Assembly: GCA_019057775.1 (NCBI GenBank)
Contig: JAHLWT010000001.1
Span: 1-17,481, forward strand
Length of the DNA stretch: 17,481 nt
Origin: Promethearchaeota archaeon
GTDB taxonomy: Archaea; Asgardarchaeota; Lokiarchaeia; Sigynarchaeales; SOKP01
Direction: 5' to 3'
Both the position numbers and the translations under genes were made by a program. Within the stretch, counting starts at the first letter, position 1. Every line of letters starts with the position of its first letter. Below the pieces are notes generated by a model, which made no database searches, was not told the DNA's origin, and saw only the letters and a program-made list of their open reading frames with translations. This document shows positions 1-8,784 of the stretch, piece after piece.

Positions 1-23
1 GATTTTAATTACTCCAGTATTCA

Positions 24-47
24 ATGTCAGGTGGAAACACCTGACAT
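24..47. other. Perfect 10-bp hairpin with GAAA loop before the VTT gene
   Basis: ATGTCAGGTG and CACCTGACAT pair perfectly around a GAAA (GNRA-type) tetraloop. The hairpin ends 8 nt before the ATG at 56. No T-run follows it on the plus strand, so it is not a canonical terminator for an upstream plus-strand gene. It would sit in the 5' UTR of the membrane-protein gene if the promoter lies to the left of the window. Whether it is regulatory or a dispersed palindrome cannot be decided from one copy. Confidence 0.6.
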
Positions 48-55
48 CATGTAAT

Positions 56-700
56 ATGAAATTTTTTAACAATCTGGATATTTTGGAAGAGAAAGAAAGA
101 AAAAACAGAAACAGAGGTTACATGAACGTATTTGGTGTGAAGGGCAAATACTTGATCACTAATCTGACAAAGGGATTAGTATGGCTAATTATTATTCTGG
201 CGACGATATTCTTTATAAGGAAAGTAATTGATATTGAATACATTGAGTGGCTGACTCCGGTTTACAGAAATCTGTTCTTCATTTATCTTATTTTCACTGT
301 TTCGGAAATGGTTTTTGGCATTATCCCTCCTGAGATCTTTATGCTTTGGGCATTGGAAACCACCAGCCTTCCCAGGTATATTATCCTGATAACCAGTTTT
401 TCCGTAATATCCTATTTAGCTGGAATATTGGGATACTGGATCGGATCCATGCTGAACAGGAGTGACTTATATAAATTCCTCTATAAGCGAGTATTGCATA
501 AATATGAAAATGCACTGCACAAATTCGGTCTTTACCTGATCATTGTCGCTGCCCTTACCCCCATCCCATTTTCAGCTATTTGCATGTTGGTCGGTGCTGT
601 CAAATACTCTTTCAAAAAATTCTTGTTGTATGCTGGTTTCAGGTTTATCCGGTATGCTGTTTACTCTTATATTATCTGGCAAATGAATGTGGTACTTTAA
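56..700 (+). CDS. VTT/DedA-like (SNARE-associated) integral membrane protein
   Basis: Small polytopic inner-membrane protein of 214 aa. A charged N-terminus (residues 1-25) is followed by hydrophobic segments at roughly 40-55, 73-90, 107-132, 158-182 and 187-208. The layout fits the VTT/DedA family: a short re-entrant-like element (SEMVFGIIPPEIFM, 83-96), a Gly-rich helix (LAGILGYWIG, 121-130), and a C-terminal LTPIPFSAICMLVGAV stretch (168-182) followed by the basic aromatic helix ending RFIRY. Family members act in membrane-lipid homeostasis, some as lipid scramblases, but this one's substrate is unknown. The ATG at 56 opens the frame. An internal ATG at 122, preceded by an AGAGG sequence, would give a 192-aa protein that keeps all membrane segments, so the start is uncertain. 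The stop overlaps that of the convergent DUF362 gene. Confidence 0.75.
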   Translation: MKFFNNLDILEEKERKNRNRGYMNVFGVKGKYLITNLTKGLVWLIIILATIFFIRKVIDIEYIEWLTPVYRNLFFIYLIFTVSEMVFGIIPPEIFMLWALETTSLPRYIILITSFSVISYLAGILGYWIGSMLNRSDLYKFLYKRVLHKYENALHKFGLYLIIVAALTPIPFSAICMLVGAVKYSFKKFLLYAGFRFIRYAVYSYIIWQMNVVL

Positions 701-1593
701 ATTAAAATATCTTCTTTCCAGCCTAACTTTACCAGGTCAATTTTTTCAGGATCTGCAGTGCCAAGATGATGGCGTGTATCAGCAAGAAAGATATGTTTAA
801 CCGATGGTTTTATTGGCCTTTCTTCACCGTAATACTCTGTTCTCTTTGCCTGCAATATCTGAACCCCAACTGAATCAATTGCCACAGGATCAAAACCCAC
901 TAACAAACCCTTATATGCCCAGGTGAATTTCTTATTATAGTGATGAGGGCCAATTCCATGAAACAAGGGGGTCAACATAACCAGAATATTCAACCGGGTT
1001 TTGCCTTTGACCTCCGGTAGATTCCATAAGGCAGCAAGATCGGCACATGTATTCCCATGGTATGACCATGGTTTCCTGGTAAACATAATGTAATTCTTTA
1101 TTAATGATCCCACACCCGACCAGTCATGTGTACGCATGGGACGGACATTGATCAGTGCTGTACCCTTTGTGAAAACCGGATCATCCAGGAGACCATGATC
1201 TCTTATGCTTATTTTATCCCCAGGTACACCAACTTCCATTACCCTGTTTTTGATGGCATCTTCCAGTTCCAAAGGAGTACGAAGACGGCCCCATACATTT
1301 GTTTTGATGCCAACAATGTCATCTGGTTTAATAAGGCTTTTCCAGGCTGCTTGTATTTCATCATATCCTGTGAGTTCCTTCACGGCTTCGTCAAGCATAT
1401 TCCGGATCACCATCTTGTCGATAGTACGGGAATCATCAATAACTTTTTCATCACGTATAAGAATAACCTTTGTTTCTTTTTCGGGGTTTCTTCCAAAAAG
1501 CTTTACCGGAAAATTTAAATATACTGCACCTCCTGCCGCAGCAATTGCAGAATTCTTCAATAATGTTCTCCTTGTAATTGTTTTTTTTGTCAT
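697..1593 (-). CDS. Tat-exported DUF362 domain protein
   Basis: 298-aa protein with an N-terminal twin-arginine signal (TITRRTLLK, Arg8-Arg9, then an Ala/Gly-rich hydrophobic stretch up to about residue 28). Export by the Tat route suggests that it folds, possibly with a cofactor, before crossing the inner membrane. The body looks like the DUF362 family: an early VKELTG/AWKSLIKPDDIVGIKTNVWG segment, GVPGDKISIRDHG, a block around RPMRTHDWSGVGSLIKNYI, and a late VGFDPVAIDSVGVQILQ motif. Some DUF362 proteins carry ferredoxin-like Cys clusters; none is visible here. The biochemical role is unknown. The gene has its own well-formed promoter at 1668-1638 and so is probably independent of msrA upstream. 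Its stop codon lies within the TTAA shared with the convergent membrane-protein gene, leaving no room for a terminator between them. Confidence 0.75.
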   Translation of the reverse strand: MTKKTITRRTLLKNSAIAAAGGAVYLNFPVKLFGRNPEKETKVILIRDEKVIDDSRTIDKMVIRNMLDEAVKELTGYDEIQAAWKSLIKPDDIVGIKTNVWGRLRTPLELEDAIKNRVMEVGVPGDKISIRDHGLLDDPVFTKGTALINVRPMRTHDWSGVGSLIKNYIMFTRKPWSYHGNTCADLAALWNLPEVKGKTRLNILVMLTPLFHGIGPHHYNKKFTWAYKGLLVGFDPVAIDSVGVQILQAKRTEYYGEERPIKPSVKHIFLADTRHHLGTADPEKIDLVKLGWKEDILI

Positions 1594-1637
1594 AGAAAGA
1601 AAATTATAGTTGAATTAAAGATTAGAACACAGCTTCA

Positions 1638-1668
1638 CAAATATACTGTGTTAAATATTGTTTTGCAA
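1638..1668 (-). promoter_or_regulatory. Bacteroidota-type promoter for the DUF362 gene
   Basis: On the minus strand a TTG (1668-1666) is followed after exactly 20 nt by TATATTTG (1645-1638). This matches the Bacteroidota consensus of a TTG -33 element, 19-21 nt and TAnnTTTG. Transcription would begin near 1631, giving a 5' UTR of about 38 nt before the ATG at 1593. It is the cleanest promoter in the window. Confidence 0.65.
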
Positions 1669-1724
1669 CAAATCTTCGATCTGTGTAACAGGGCAAGCGA
1701 ATGACGGGGTGGTAGATAAACAAA

Positions 1725-2372
1725 TTATTTCAATTTTTCCTTAAACTGTTTCTTGAATTTCTTAACCTTAGGATCAATTATAACCGTACAATAAGGTTGG
1801 GTTTCATTATGATCGAAATAGTCCTTATGATAATCTTCAGCTTTGTAAAACACCGTAAACGGTTTAATTTCTGTAACAATAGGGTCAGCGAATTTTCCTG
1901 ACTGAACCAGTTCTTGTTTATTTTTTTCTGCCAGTTCTTTTTGTTTATTATTGTGATAAAAGATCACCGACCGGTATTGTGTTCCGGTGTCAGGTCCCTG
2001 GCGATTGAGGGTAGTAGGATCATGAATAGCCCAGAAAATCTCCAATAATTCTTTATAACTGATCTTTTGAGGATCATAGGTAATCTGGCAAACTTCGGCA
2101 TGACCCGTTGTTCCGGTGCACACTGCCTTATAGGATGGATTCTTCACATGACCGCCGGCATAACCAGATTTCACCGATTCAACTCCTTTAAGATTACTGA
2201 AAATAGCTTCCACACACCAGAAGCAACCGGCCCCGAATGTTGCTGTTTCCTTTGTTCCCCGATTTATAACTGTTTTCTTCATATCTTTTTTATAGTGTTT
2301 TTTAATCTCCTGATTAAAAGAATTTTGGATTAATATTACAAAAAAACTTATGAGTAAAAGTAATCGTTTCAT
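1725..2372 (-). CDS. msrA: Exported peptide methionine-S-sulfoxide reductase MsrA
   Basis: MsrA reduces the S-epimer of methionine sulfoxide in oxidised proteins. The catalytic motif GCFWCVE is at 49-55 with nucleophile Cys50. Other family signatures are SGYAGG (69-74), [11 protein letters not shown] (90-100), the [11 protein letters not shown] block and a late QPYC motif (Cys195) that can serve as a resolving Cys. Residues 1-20 form a signal peptide ([18 protein letters not shown]), so this form is periplasmic or lipid-anchored rather than cytosolic. There is no fused MsrB domain. The ATG at 2372 has a good AGAAGGGA ribosome-binding site in the 19-nt gap after the trpA stop, and no terminator is visible there, so msrA is probably the last gene of the trp transcript. 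The function call is very secure; operon membership is inferred from spacing. Confidence 0.95.
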   Translation of the reverse strand: MKRLLLLISFFVILIQNSFNQEIKKHYKKDMKKTVINRGTKETATFGAGCFWCVEAIFSNLKGVESVKSGYAGGHVKNPSYKAVCTGTTGHAEVCQITYDPQKISYKELLEIFWAIHDPTTLNRQGPDTGTQYRSVIFYHNNKQKELAEKNKQELVQSGKFADPIVTEIKPFTVFYKAEDYHKDYFDHNETQPYCTVIIDPKVKKFKKQFKEKLK

Positions 2373-2391
2373 TTCCCTTCTGAAAGAATAT

Positions 2392-3168
2392 TTATTCCGA
2401 TCGAATTCGTTTCAAAAAACCAGTAATAGACTTCTCTATGTGTTTTTCTTCCGATAAAGCCCTGATAAATGCACTTCCAACGATTGCACCATTAGCATAC
2501 TGACAAGCTCTTTGAAAACTTTCCTGGTCAGATATTCCAAAACCTATAAGTCTCGGATTCTTTAAATTCATTTTTTCAACGCGCCGAAAATAGTCTCTGG
2601 TATTTGTTTTCATCAGGACATTCTCCCCGGTAACGGATGCGCTGGATACCATGTAGATAAAACCATCGCTTAAACGATCGATAATCCTTATTCTTTCTTC
2701 CCTGGTATTAGGGGCAATCAGGAAAATAACGCTTAGTTCATATTTCCTGAAAACAGACATGTAACAGGATTCAAATTCTCTAATCGGCAGATCCGGCAAT
2801 ATGACTCCGTCAATTCCAACTTTTTGACAGGTCTGACAAAATTCTTCTATTCCATACTGAAATACCTGATTAAAATACCCCATTAGAATGAGAGGCATAT
2901 TTACGATCTTTCGGATATCCTGTAATTGATTAAAAAGCAAATTTAAGCTCATTCCATTTTGAAGTGCAATTCTGTTGCTGTCCTGTATAGTTGGACCATC
3001 AGCAAGTGGATCCGAAAACGGGATCCCTATCTCCACTAGATCAACTTCTCCTTTTTCCAAATGTTTAATTATTTCCGGAGTGCTCTTAAGTGAAGGATAC
3101 CCGGCTGTAAAATAAATATTCAGAATATCCCTTTTCTTGTTTTGAAACAGATTATAAATACGATTCAT
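2392..3168 (-). CDS. trpA: Tryptophan synthase alpha chain
   Basis: Converts indole-3-glycerol phosphate to indole and glyceraldehyde 3-phosphate, with indole channelled to TrpB. A (beta/alpha)8 protein of 258 aa, normal for the family. The alpha signature [21 protein letters not shown] begins at residue 42 and contains catalytic Glu46 and Asp57. The GFGISD and GAIVGSAFI phosphate-binding loops are near the C-terminus. The reading frame can be extended to a TTG at 3174, but the ATG at 3168 (MNRIYNLF) is the better start and matches the usual N-terminus. It overlaps the trpB 3' end by 17 nt, consistent with translational coupling of the two subunits. Confidence 0.96.
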   Translation of the reverse strand: MNRIYNLFQNKKRDILNIYFTAGYPSLKSTPEIIKHLEKGEVDLVEIGIPFSDPLADGPTIQDSNRIALQNGMSLNLLFNQLQDIRKIVNMPLILMGYFNQVFQYGIEEFCQTCQKVGIDGVILPDLPIREFESCYMSVFRKYELSVIFLIAPNTREERIRIIDRLSDGFIYMVSSASVTGENVLMKTNTRDYFRRVEKMNLKNPRLIGFGISDQESFQRACQYANGAIVGSAFIRALSEEKHIEKSITGFLKRIRSE

Positions 3169-4345
3169 TTTCAATATTTTTCATGTAAGTTGTCAAATCC
3201 TTATCTCCGCGACCGGATAAATTGATGACCAGGATATCGTTCCTGTGAAATTTTATTTTTCCAAGACATGCCAACGCGTGGGCTGTTTCTAATGCAGGAA
3301 TGATTCCTTCCAGGCGAGTAAGTTCGAATGCTGCTTTCAGAGCTTCGCTGTCTGTTACATGGACAGCTTTTGCACGACCGGATTTTATCAGAAAAGCAAG
3401 TAATGGGCCTATTCCAGGGTAATCCAGCCCGGCAGAAATTGAGTAAGGGTTAATTATCTGTCCGTCATCGGATTGCATTAAAAGAGTCCGGCTACCATGG
3501 ATAATTCCTTCGGAACCAAGAACACTGGTAGCTGCCGATTTTCCGGAGTTTATTCCCAATCCTGAAGCTTCAGCAACGATAAAGTTTACTTCCGGGTTTT
3601 CAAGAAAATGACAGAATGCGCCTGCAGCATTACTGCCCCCTCCAACACAAGCAATAATATGATCCGGATACTCCCGGCCTGTTTTTTCCTTTAACTGTTC
3701 CTTTAATTCAGCACTAATTACCGACTGTAACCTGGTAACAATATCCGGATAAGGATGAGGGCCAACAACTGAACCTATAATATAATGGGTGTTATCAGGA
3801 TGCCTGATCCAATCACGGATGGCCGCATTGGTTGCATCCTTAAGGGTTTTGCTTCCATTTTCGACAGGGATCACTTTTGCCCCAAGCATTTTCATCCTTG
3901 CAACATTTGGTGCCTGCCTTTCTATATCAACGGAACCCATGAAAATTACACATTGCATATCCATAAGTGCACATACTGTTGCCGTGGCAACTCCATGCTG
4001 GCCCGCACCAGTCTCTGCAATAATTCTTTTTTTACCAAGGCGTTTTGCCAGAAGAATTTGGCCAAGGGTATTATTAATTTTATGGGATCCCGTATGATTC
4101 AAATCCTCTCGCTTGAGATAAATTTTGGTGTTGTACTTGAAAGTTAATCGTTTGGCAAAATATAAAGGCGAAGGCCTTCCGGCATAATCCTTTAATAAAG
4201 ACTGGTATTCCTTCCTGAATTCCTGATCATTAAAAATCTTCAGGTAATTATTTTGTAGCTCCTCCAGGTTTGGATATAACATTTCTGGTACATAAGCGCC
4301 ACCAAAAGGACCATAATATCCATATTTGTCGATTAAAAATTGCAT
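3152..4345 (-). CDS. trpB: Tryptophan synthase beta chain
   Basis: PLP enzyme joining indole (from TrpA) with serine to make tryptophan. Length 397 aa, typical for the TrpB1 type that works in the alpha2beta2 complex. Visible landmarks are the N-terminal YGPFGGAYVPE, the PLP-lysine motif HTGSHKINN (Lys89), ETGAGQHG with the catalytic Glu111, the PLP-phosphate loop GGGSNAAG from 235, and the C-terminal SGRGDKD. All catalytic residues are present. The ATG at 4345 overlaps the end of trpF by 13 nt, and its own 3' end overlaps trpA. This is the penultimate biosynthetic gene of the operon. Confidence 0.97.
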   Translation of the reverse strand: MQFLIDKYGYYGPFGGAYVPEMLYPNLEELQNNYLKIFNDQEFRKEYQSLLKDYAGRPSPLYFAKRLTFKYNTKIYLKREDLNHTGSHKINNTLGQILLAKRLGKKRIIAETGAGQHGVATATVCALMDMQCVIFMGSVDIERQAPNVARMKMLGAKVIPVENGSKTLKDATNAAIRDWIRHPDNTHYIIGSVVGPHPYPDIVTRLQSVISAELKEQLKEKTGREYPDHIIACVGGGSNAAGAFCHFLENPEVNFIVAEASGLGINSGKSAATSVLGSEGIIHGSRTLLMQSDDGQIINPYSISAGLDYPGIGPLLAFLIKSGRAKAVHVTDSEALKAAFELTRLEGIIPALETAHALACLGKIKFHRNDILVINLSGRGDKDLTTYMKNIENESYL

Positions 4346-4959
4346 GAGAAATTATTTAAAAAAGTTTCTATCAGATCAATATTTTTCAGACCCGGCATAA
4401 TTTCAAACCCACTGTTAATATCAATTCCAAGCATTTTGGGATTAATTATGGTTTTAATTAGCGGGGCATCTTCAGGAGTAATACCCCCGCTTAAAAGAAA
4501 AGGTTTCCTCCCCTCATAGTTGTTCAGTATGGACCAGTCAAACCGGATTCCGGTTCCACCATAATCCCGGCTTTTCGTATCAAAGAGAAAGTAATCTGTG
4601 AAAGGCTCATATTTTTTTGTAACAGAAAAATCAAATCCTTCATCTATACGAAATGCCTTCATCACAGTTGCGAGATCAGCTGTTCTTTCACAGAATCCGG
4701 GAGACTCATCTCCATGTAATTGAATGATATCCAACTTATATTTGTTGACTTTTTCTTTAATAAAAAGATAATTGGCATTTACGAATACACCCGTCTTTAT
4801 AATGGAAGGTTTTAAGGAGCATATTATTTCCAGGTTTGGAAAAACCTCAACAAACCTTGGTGATTGTTTATAGAAAATGAACCCCAACATATTTATCTTC
4901 AATTTTTCCAGGGCTTTTATATTTTCAGGTTCCCGCATTCCACATACCTTGATCTTCAT
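4333..4959 (-). CDS. trpF: Phosphoribosylanthranilate isomerase
   Basis: Amadori rearrangement of phosphoribosylanthranilate to CdRP, the fourth step of tryptophan synthesis. A 208-aa (beta/alpha)8 barrel carried as a separate protein, not fused to TrpC. Motifs are KVCGM with general-base Cys6, QLHGDE (80-85), FDTK with the general-acid Asp127 followed by DYGGTG, and the phosphate loop LSGGITPED. The start ATG lies 2 nt behind the trpC stop, and the 3' end overlaps trpB by 13 nt. Confidence 0.96.
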   Translation of the reverse strand: MKIKVCGMREPENIKALEKLKINMLGFIFYKQSPRFVEVFPNLEIICSLKPSIIKTGVFVNANYLFIKEKVNKYKLDIIQLHGDESPGFCERTADLATVMKAFRIDEGFDFSVTKKYEPFTDYFLFDTKSRDYGGTGIRFDWSILNNYEGRKPFLLSGGITPEDAPLIKTIINPKMLGIDINSGFEIMPGLKNIDLIETFLNNFSCNF

Positions 4960-4961
4960 TT

Positions 4962-5765
4962 TTACATCGTTTTTTGTTCAAATCCTTTAATCTGTTCAAT
5001 AAAACTGCTGCAAGATTCCGGAGGATTACCTGTATGCATAAAGAATTCACCTATTAAAAATCCGTTATATCCGGCTTTTTTAAGTTTAGGTATGATTGCA
5101 GGATCATTTATTCCGCTCTCGGATATTTTAATATATTCTTCAGGTATTAAAAGAGCTAATTCAAAAGATTTTTTTACATCCACAATAAAATTATTCAGAT
5201 TCCTGTTATTTACTCCAATAATATCAATGTTTTCATTTAGCTTATCCAATTGTTCTGCAGAATGGATTTCGATAATGACCTCCAGACCAATTTCTTTTGC
5301 CAGATTTGCCAGACATTTTAATTTTTGTTTTTCCAGGCATTCAGCGATCAGGAGCACAGCATCGGCACCAATTGCTTTGGTTTCAATAACCTGATATTCA
5401 TCCAGGATAAAATCTTTTCTTAAAACCGGACAATCCACTGATTTCCTTGTATTAACAAGGTCATTGTTGCTTCCGTGGAAAAATTCATGGTCTGTTAAAA
5501 CGGATATGGCAGAGGCGCCTGCATTCACGTAACCCCTGGATATCCTGACGGGATCGGCATACTTATTAATTATACCTTTTGAAGGGGATTTTCTTTTAAA
5601 TTCAGCAATAATCCCACACGATTCTTGTAGTAAAAGGGATTTTCGCAATGAAATAACAGGTCCGGCATACAACTCATAATGCTTGAGCAAATTTACCGGA
5701 ATACGCTCTTTCAATTCCCGGATTTGTATTTTCTTTTTACGGATAATTTTATCCAACAGGTTCAT
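4962..5765 (-). CDS. trpC: Indole-3-glycerol-phosphate synthase
   Basis: Ring-closing decarboxylation of CdRP to indole-3-glycerol phosphate. 267 aa, a normal length for a stand-alone TrpC. The diagnostic block IIAEFKRKSPSKG (52-64) contains the catalytic Glu55 and Lys57. It is followed by SVLTDHEFFHGS, the VLRKDFI strand with the general-acid Lys, GVNNRNL and the C-terminal ISESGI and FLIGEFFM phosphate-site loops. The start ATG is 21 nt behind trpD. trpF follows 2 nt downstream, so the two barrels are probably made from the same message in similar amounts. Confidence 0.96.
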   Translation of the reverse strand: MNLLDKIIRKKKIQIRELKERIPVNLLKHYELYAGPVISLRKSLLLQESCGIIAEFKRKSPSKGIINKYADPVRISRGYVNAGASAISVLTDHEFFHGSNNDLVNTRKSVDCPVLRKDFILDEYQVIETKAIGADAVLLIAECLEKQKLKCLANLAKEIGLEVIIEIHSAEQLDKLNENIDIIGVNNRNLNNFIVDVKKSFELALLIPEEYIKISESGINDPAIIPKLKKAGYNGFLIGEFFMHTGNPPESCSSFIEQIKGFEQKTM

Positions 5766-5786
5766 ATTCCTTGTCTTTAAAGTCTT

Positions 5787-6797
5787 TTATTCTGTTCCTA
5801 ATTCCAACAATTTTTGAAATACCTGAAAAGCCCTGCCGCTTTTAATAGAATCTTTCACCTCTTCTTTACAGGTATCAAAAATTCGTTCCGGGTGAATGCA
5901 TTGAACAGTCATTGCTGCATTAGCAATAATAATATTTTCCTGAGCCGGTGTTCCATTACCCCTCAAAATGCTGAGGAAAATATCTGCTGCATCTTCAACG
6001 CTTTCCCCTCCGAAAAGTTCCTCAGGGTTCAAAATGGTAAAACCTATTTCCTCAGGATCTATTAGTTCTTCAGTTTGATTGTTAAATTTTTTAAATGCAC
6101 CTGTAAGGGATATTTCATCATAACCATCCAATGAATGAATTATAGTATATGATTTTTCTGATCTCTGAAGAAGGTAATGATACAATCTGGCCAATTCGAG
6201 GCTAAAAACACCAATTAACTGGAATGGTGGCTGGCATGGGTTAACCAGAGGCCCTAACATATTGAAAAAAGTTTTTACTCCCAGTTCTCGTCTTATGGGT
6301 GCTACTGTTTTCATAGCAGGATGAAAAAGCGGAGCATGTAAGAAACAAATATTGGCTTGTTCAATCTGTTTCCGCAGTACATTTTGATCATTGGGAAATT
6401 TATAATCGAAATACTCCATTAAATTGGAAGATCCACAGGATGAAGAAACTCCATAATTTCCATGTTTGGCAACTTTGTAACCTGCACCCGCTACAACAAA
6501 CGCGGTGAGTGTAGAAATATTAAATGTATTTTTCGCATCACCACCCGTGCCGCAAACATCAATGGTTTCATAATCACTCAGATCAACCTGCAAGCAGAGT
6601 TCAATCAAAGCATCCCTGAATCCGGCTAATTCTTCAACCGAAATAGATCTCATCAGGTAGACCGATAAAAAAGCAGAAATCTGGGATTGATTATATTTGT
6701 TTAGTGAAATATTCATTAACACTTCTTTCGCTGTTGTACGATCCAATACTTTATGTTCGAATAAATGATTTAAAATGGTTTTCATCTTTCTATTCAT
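5787..6797 (-). CDS. trpD: Anthranilate phosphoribosyltransferase
   Basis: Transfers phosphoribose from PRPP to anthranilate. 336 aa. Signatures are the PRPP loop DVCGTGGDAKNTFN (GTGGD at 83-87), STLTAFVVAGAG, KHGNYGVSSSCGS (from 111) and the second metal/anthranilate region SLDGYDEIS. Here it is separate from TrpG, unlike fused TrpGD in enterobacteria. The ATG at 6797 overlaps the trpG stop (ATGAATAG). A second ATG at 6785, preceded by AGAAAG, would shorten the protein by four residues and is equally plausible. Confidence 0.96.
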   Translation of the reverse strand: MNRKMKTILNHLFEHKVLDRTTAKEVLMNISLNKYNQSQISAFLSVYLMRSISVEELAGFRDALIELCLQVDLSDYETIDVCGTGGDAKNTFNISTLTAFVVAGAGYKVAKHGNYGVSSSCGSSNLMEYFDYKFPNDQNVLRKQIEQANICFLHAPLFHPAMKTVAPIRRELGVKTFFNMLGPLVNPCQPPFQLIGVFSLELARLYHYLLQRSEKSYTIIHSLDGYDEISLTGAFKKFNNQTEELIDPEEIGFTILNPEELFGGESVEDAADIFLSILRGNGTPAQENIIIANAAMTVQCIHPERIFDTCKEEVKDSIKSGRAFQVFQKLLELGTE

Positions 6798-7362
6798 TTA
6801 AAAAATTAATAAGCATTTGTTCACCTTCCGGAGTAAGTACTGATTCCGGATGAAACTGTACACCTACAACTTTATATTTTTTATGGCGGATGGCCATAAT
6901 TTGGTTTTCCAGGTCAACAGCCGTAATTTCCAAACAGGAGGGAATTGACTCCCGGTCCACAATCCATGAATGATACCTGCCTCCCTTAAATTCATAAGAC
7001 ACATTCCTGAATAAAGGATCATCTCTTTTTAAAACCCTGATTGTTGTGGCTATTCCATGAAACACGGTTTTCATATTTATCAATTTTGCACCATAAACCT
7101 CAGCGATTGCCTGTTGACCAAGGCAAATTCCAAAGATATGTTTCCTTGGACCATATACTTCTATCAATTGTTTCATGATCCCGGCGTCTTTTGGCAATCC
7201 GGGTCCGGGTGATAAAAAAACGATATCATATTGATCAATCATATCCAATTCAATTTCATCATTTCTGACAACCTTTACCTTCTGGCCGGTTATTTCTTCG
7301 ATATATTGTACCAGATTATAGGTAAAAGAATCATAATTATCCAGTACTAAAATCTGTTTCAT
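6790..7362 (-). CDS. trpG: Anthranilate synthase glutamine amidotransferase subunit
   Basis: Class I glutamine amidotransferase that feeds ammonia to TrpE. 190 aa. The catalytic triad is readable: Cys80 in GICLGQQAI, and His171 and Glu173 in QFHPES. LDNYDSFTYNLVQY (7-20) and SPGPG (51-55) are typical of TrpG/PabA. A PabA role in folate synthesis cannot be excluded for the same protein, since some bacteria share one amidotransferase. Its position, starting on the base after the trpE stop, makes anthranilate synthesis the main job. The 3' end overlaps trpD by 8 nt. Confidence 0.95.
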   Translation of the reverse strand: MKQILVLDNYDSFTYNLVQYIEEITGQKVKVVRNDEIELDMIDQYDIVFLSPGPGLPKDAGIMKQLIEVYGPRKHIFGICLGQQAIAEVYGAKLINMKTVFHGIATTIRVLKRDDPLFRNVSYEFKGGRYHSWIVDRESIPSCLEITAVDLENQIMAIRHKKYKVVGVQFHPESVLTPEGEQMLINFLNE

Positions 7363-8772
7363 CTATATCTCTTTTGCTAATGTTAATGCCAATTTTAAAG
7401 CCGCTAGTTTGTTATTAACTTCCTTTAATTCCTTTTCTTCGTGTGAATCGATAACAATTCCGGCACCTGCCTGGTAATAGAGCTTTTGTCTATAACTAAG
7501 AAATGAACGTATGATGATGGCGTGGTTCAAATCTCCGGTTAATCCGATGTAACCTATGCCACCTCCATAAAATCCTCTTGATTGATTTTCATATTTATTG
7601 ATTAGTGTCATGGCTCTATGTTTCGGTGCCCCTGAAAGGGTTCCGGCCGGAAATGTGTCGGCCAGGATACGAACAGGATTATAATTTACATCCAGTTCTC
7701 CTTCAACCATTGATACCAAATGTATAACATGACTGTAAAATTGAATTTCCTTGAAATTCATCACACGTACATTCCGGGTATTTCTGCTCAGATCGTTTCT
7801 TGCCAAATCAACCAACATAACATGTTCAGCATTTTCTTTCGGATCTTTTATCAGTTGTTTAGCGATCTCGGCATCCTTAATATCGTTACCAGTACGCCGG
7901 AAGGTGCCGGCAATCGGGTGGATCTGTGCTTTATTTTTTTTAATTACAAGAAGAGCTTCCGGAGAAGATCCGAAAATCCTGTAATTTCCGTAATCAAAAT
8001 AGAACAAATATGGAGACGGATTAATCGATCGTAATGAACGATAAACATTAAACTCATCTCCCTTAAAGGCTTGCGAAAACTGGCGGGAAAAAACGATCTG
8101 AAATACGTCACCCATCTGGCAATGATGTTTTCCTTTCCTTACTAAATCTTTATACTCTTCGTCATTAAGATTTGAATACTCCCGACCAACCGTTTCAAAC
8201 GGATAGGATGGAAAATTTCTGCTTAGCACCATTGTTTCTATTCTTTCCATTCCTGACTCTTCTCCTGGCAGATAATTTTCAAGTAATATCATTTCATCAT
8301 TAAAATGATTTATTATAATCAGATATCTGAATAAACAATAGTGAATATCGGGGATTTCTGGTTTATTACCCTTTGTTTCCAGTTTAATTTTCTCAAAAAA
8401 CCGAACACTATCATAACCCATGTAGCCAAAGAAACCATTATACTTCCTTGCGAGATCCTCCCCTTCTATATTAAAGGACGAAATGAAACGGTTAAGCTCA
8501 TCCACAACGGTGTCTTTTCCAAATTCTACCTTTACCACGGGTTCCCTATCAGGTAAAGAAATGATCAATTTCTTATCCTTTAGAATAAAACTTGCAATGG
8601 ATTGCATACAAATAAAGGAAAGGCTGTTTTCACTTCCATGGTAATCCGAACTTTCCAACAACAGGGATTGACCAAATTTATCCCTGATTTTAAGATAAAT
8701 GCTAACCGGAGTAATTGTATCGGCAAGCATTTTTTTAATTCTTAACTTAATCTTTATTTTATTTGTTTCCAT
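7363..8772 (-). CDS. trpE: Anthranilate synthase component I
   Basis: Makes anthranilate from chorismate with TrpG-supplied ammonia, the committed step of tryptophan synthesis. 469 aa from the chosen ATG (METNK). The N-terminal domain has the Trp feedback-binding motif LLESSD (38-43), so the enzyme should be inhibited by tryptophan. The C-terminal chorismate-binding domain has AGTFRRTG, PKENAEHVMLVDLARND, PAGTLSGAPKHRAM and GAGIVIDSHEEKE. The frame is open to a TTG at 8811, but that codon lies inside the attenuator stem; translation from there would put the terminator inside the coding region. The ATG at 8772, 12 nt beyond the T-run, fits both the family N-terminus and the regulatory layout. 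An ATG at 8730 is less likely. trpG starts on the next base. Confidence 0.96.
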   Translation of the reverse strand: METNKIKIKLRIKKMLADTITPVSIYLKIRDKFGQSLLLESSDYHGSENSLSFICMQSIASFILKDKKLIISLPDREPVVKVEFGKDTVVDELNRFISSFNIEGEDLARKYNGFFGYMGYDSVRFFEKIKLETKGNKPEIPDIHYCLFRYLIIINHFNDEMILLENYLPGEESGMERIETMVLSRNFPSYPFETVGREYSNLNDEEYKDLVRKGKHHCQMGDVFQIVFSRQFSQAFKGDEFNVYRSLRSINPSPYLFYFDYGNYRIFGSSPEALLVIKKNKAQIHPIAGTFRRTGNDIKDAEIAKQLIKDPKENAEHVMLVDLARNDLSRNTRNVRVMNFKEIQFYSHVIHLVSMVEGELDVNYNPVRILADTFPAGTLSGAPKHRAMTLINKYENQSRGFYGGGIGYIGLTGDLNHAIIIRSFLSYRQKLYYQAGAGIVIDSHEEKELKEVNNKLAALKLALTLAKEI

Positions 8773-8784
8773 TTTCTCATTAAT

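Noticed and set aside
1126..1609. Two plus-strand open frames of 130 and 134 codons opposite the DUF362 gene
   Set aside because: They are antisense to a gene with a Tat signal, family motifs and a good promoter. Their products look like shadow translations with no domain.
3785..5394. Plus-strand frames of 100-176 codons opposite trpB, trpF and trpC
   Set aside because: They overlap fully conserved trp genes, and their Ser/Cys/Phe-rich products show no family features.
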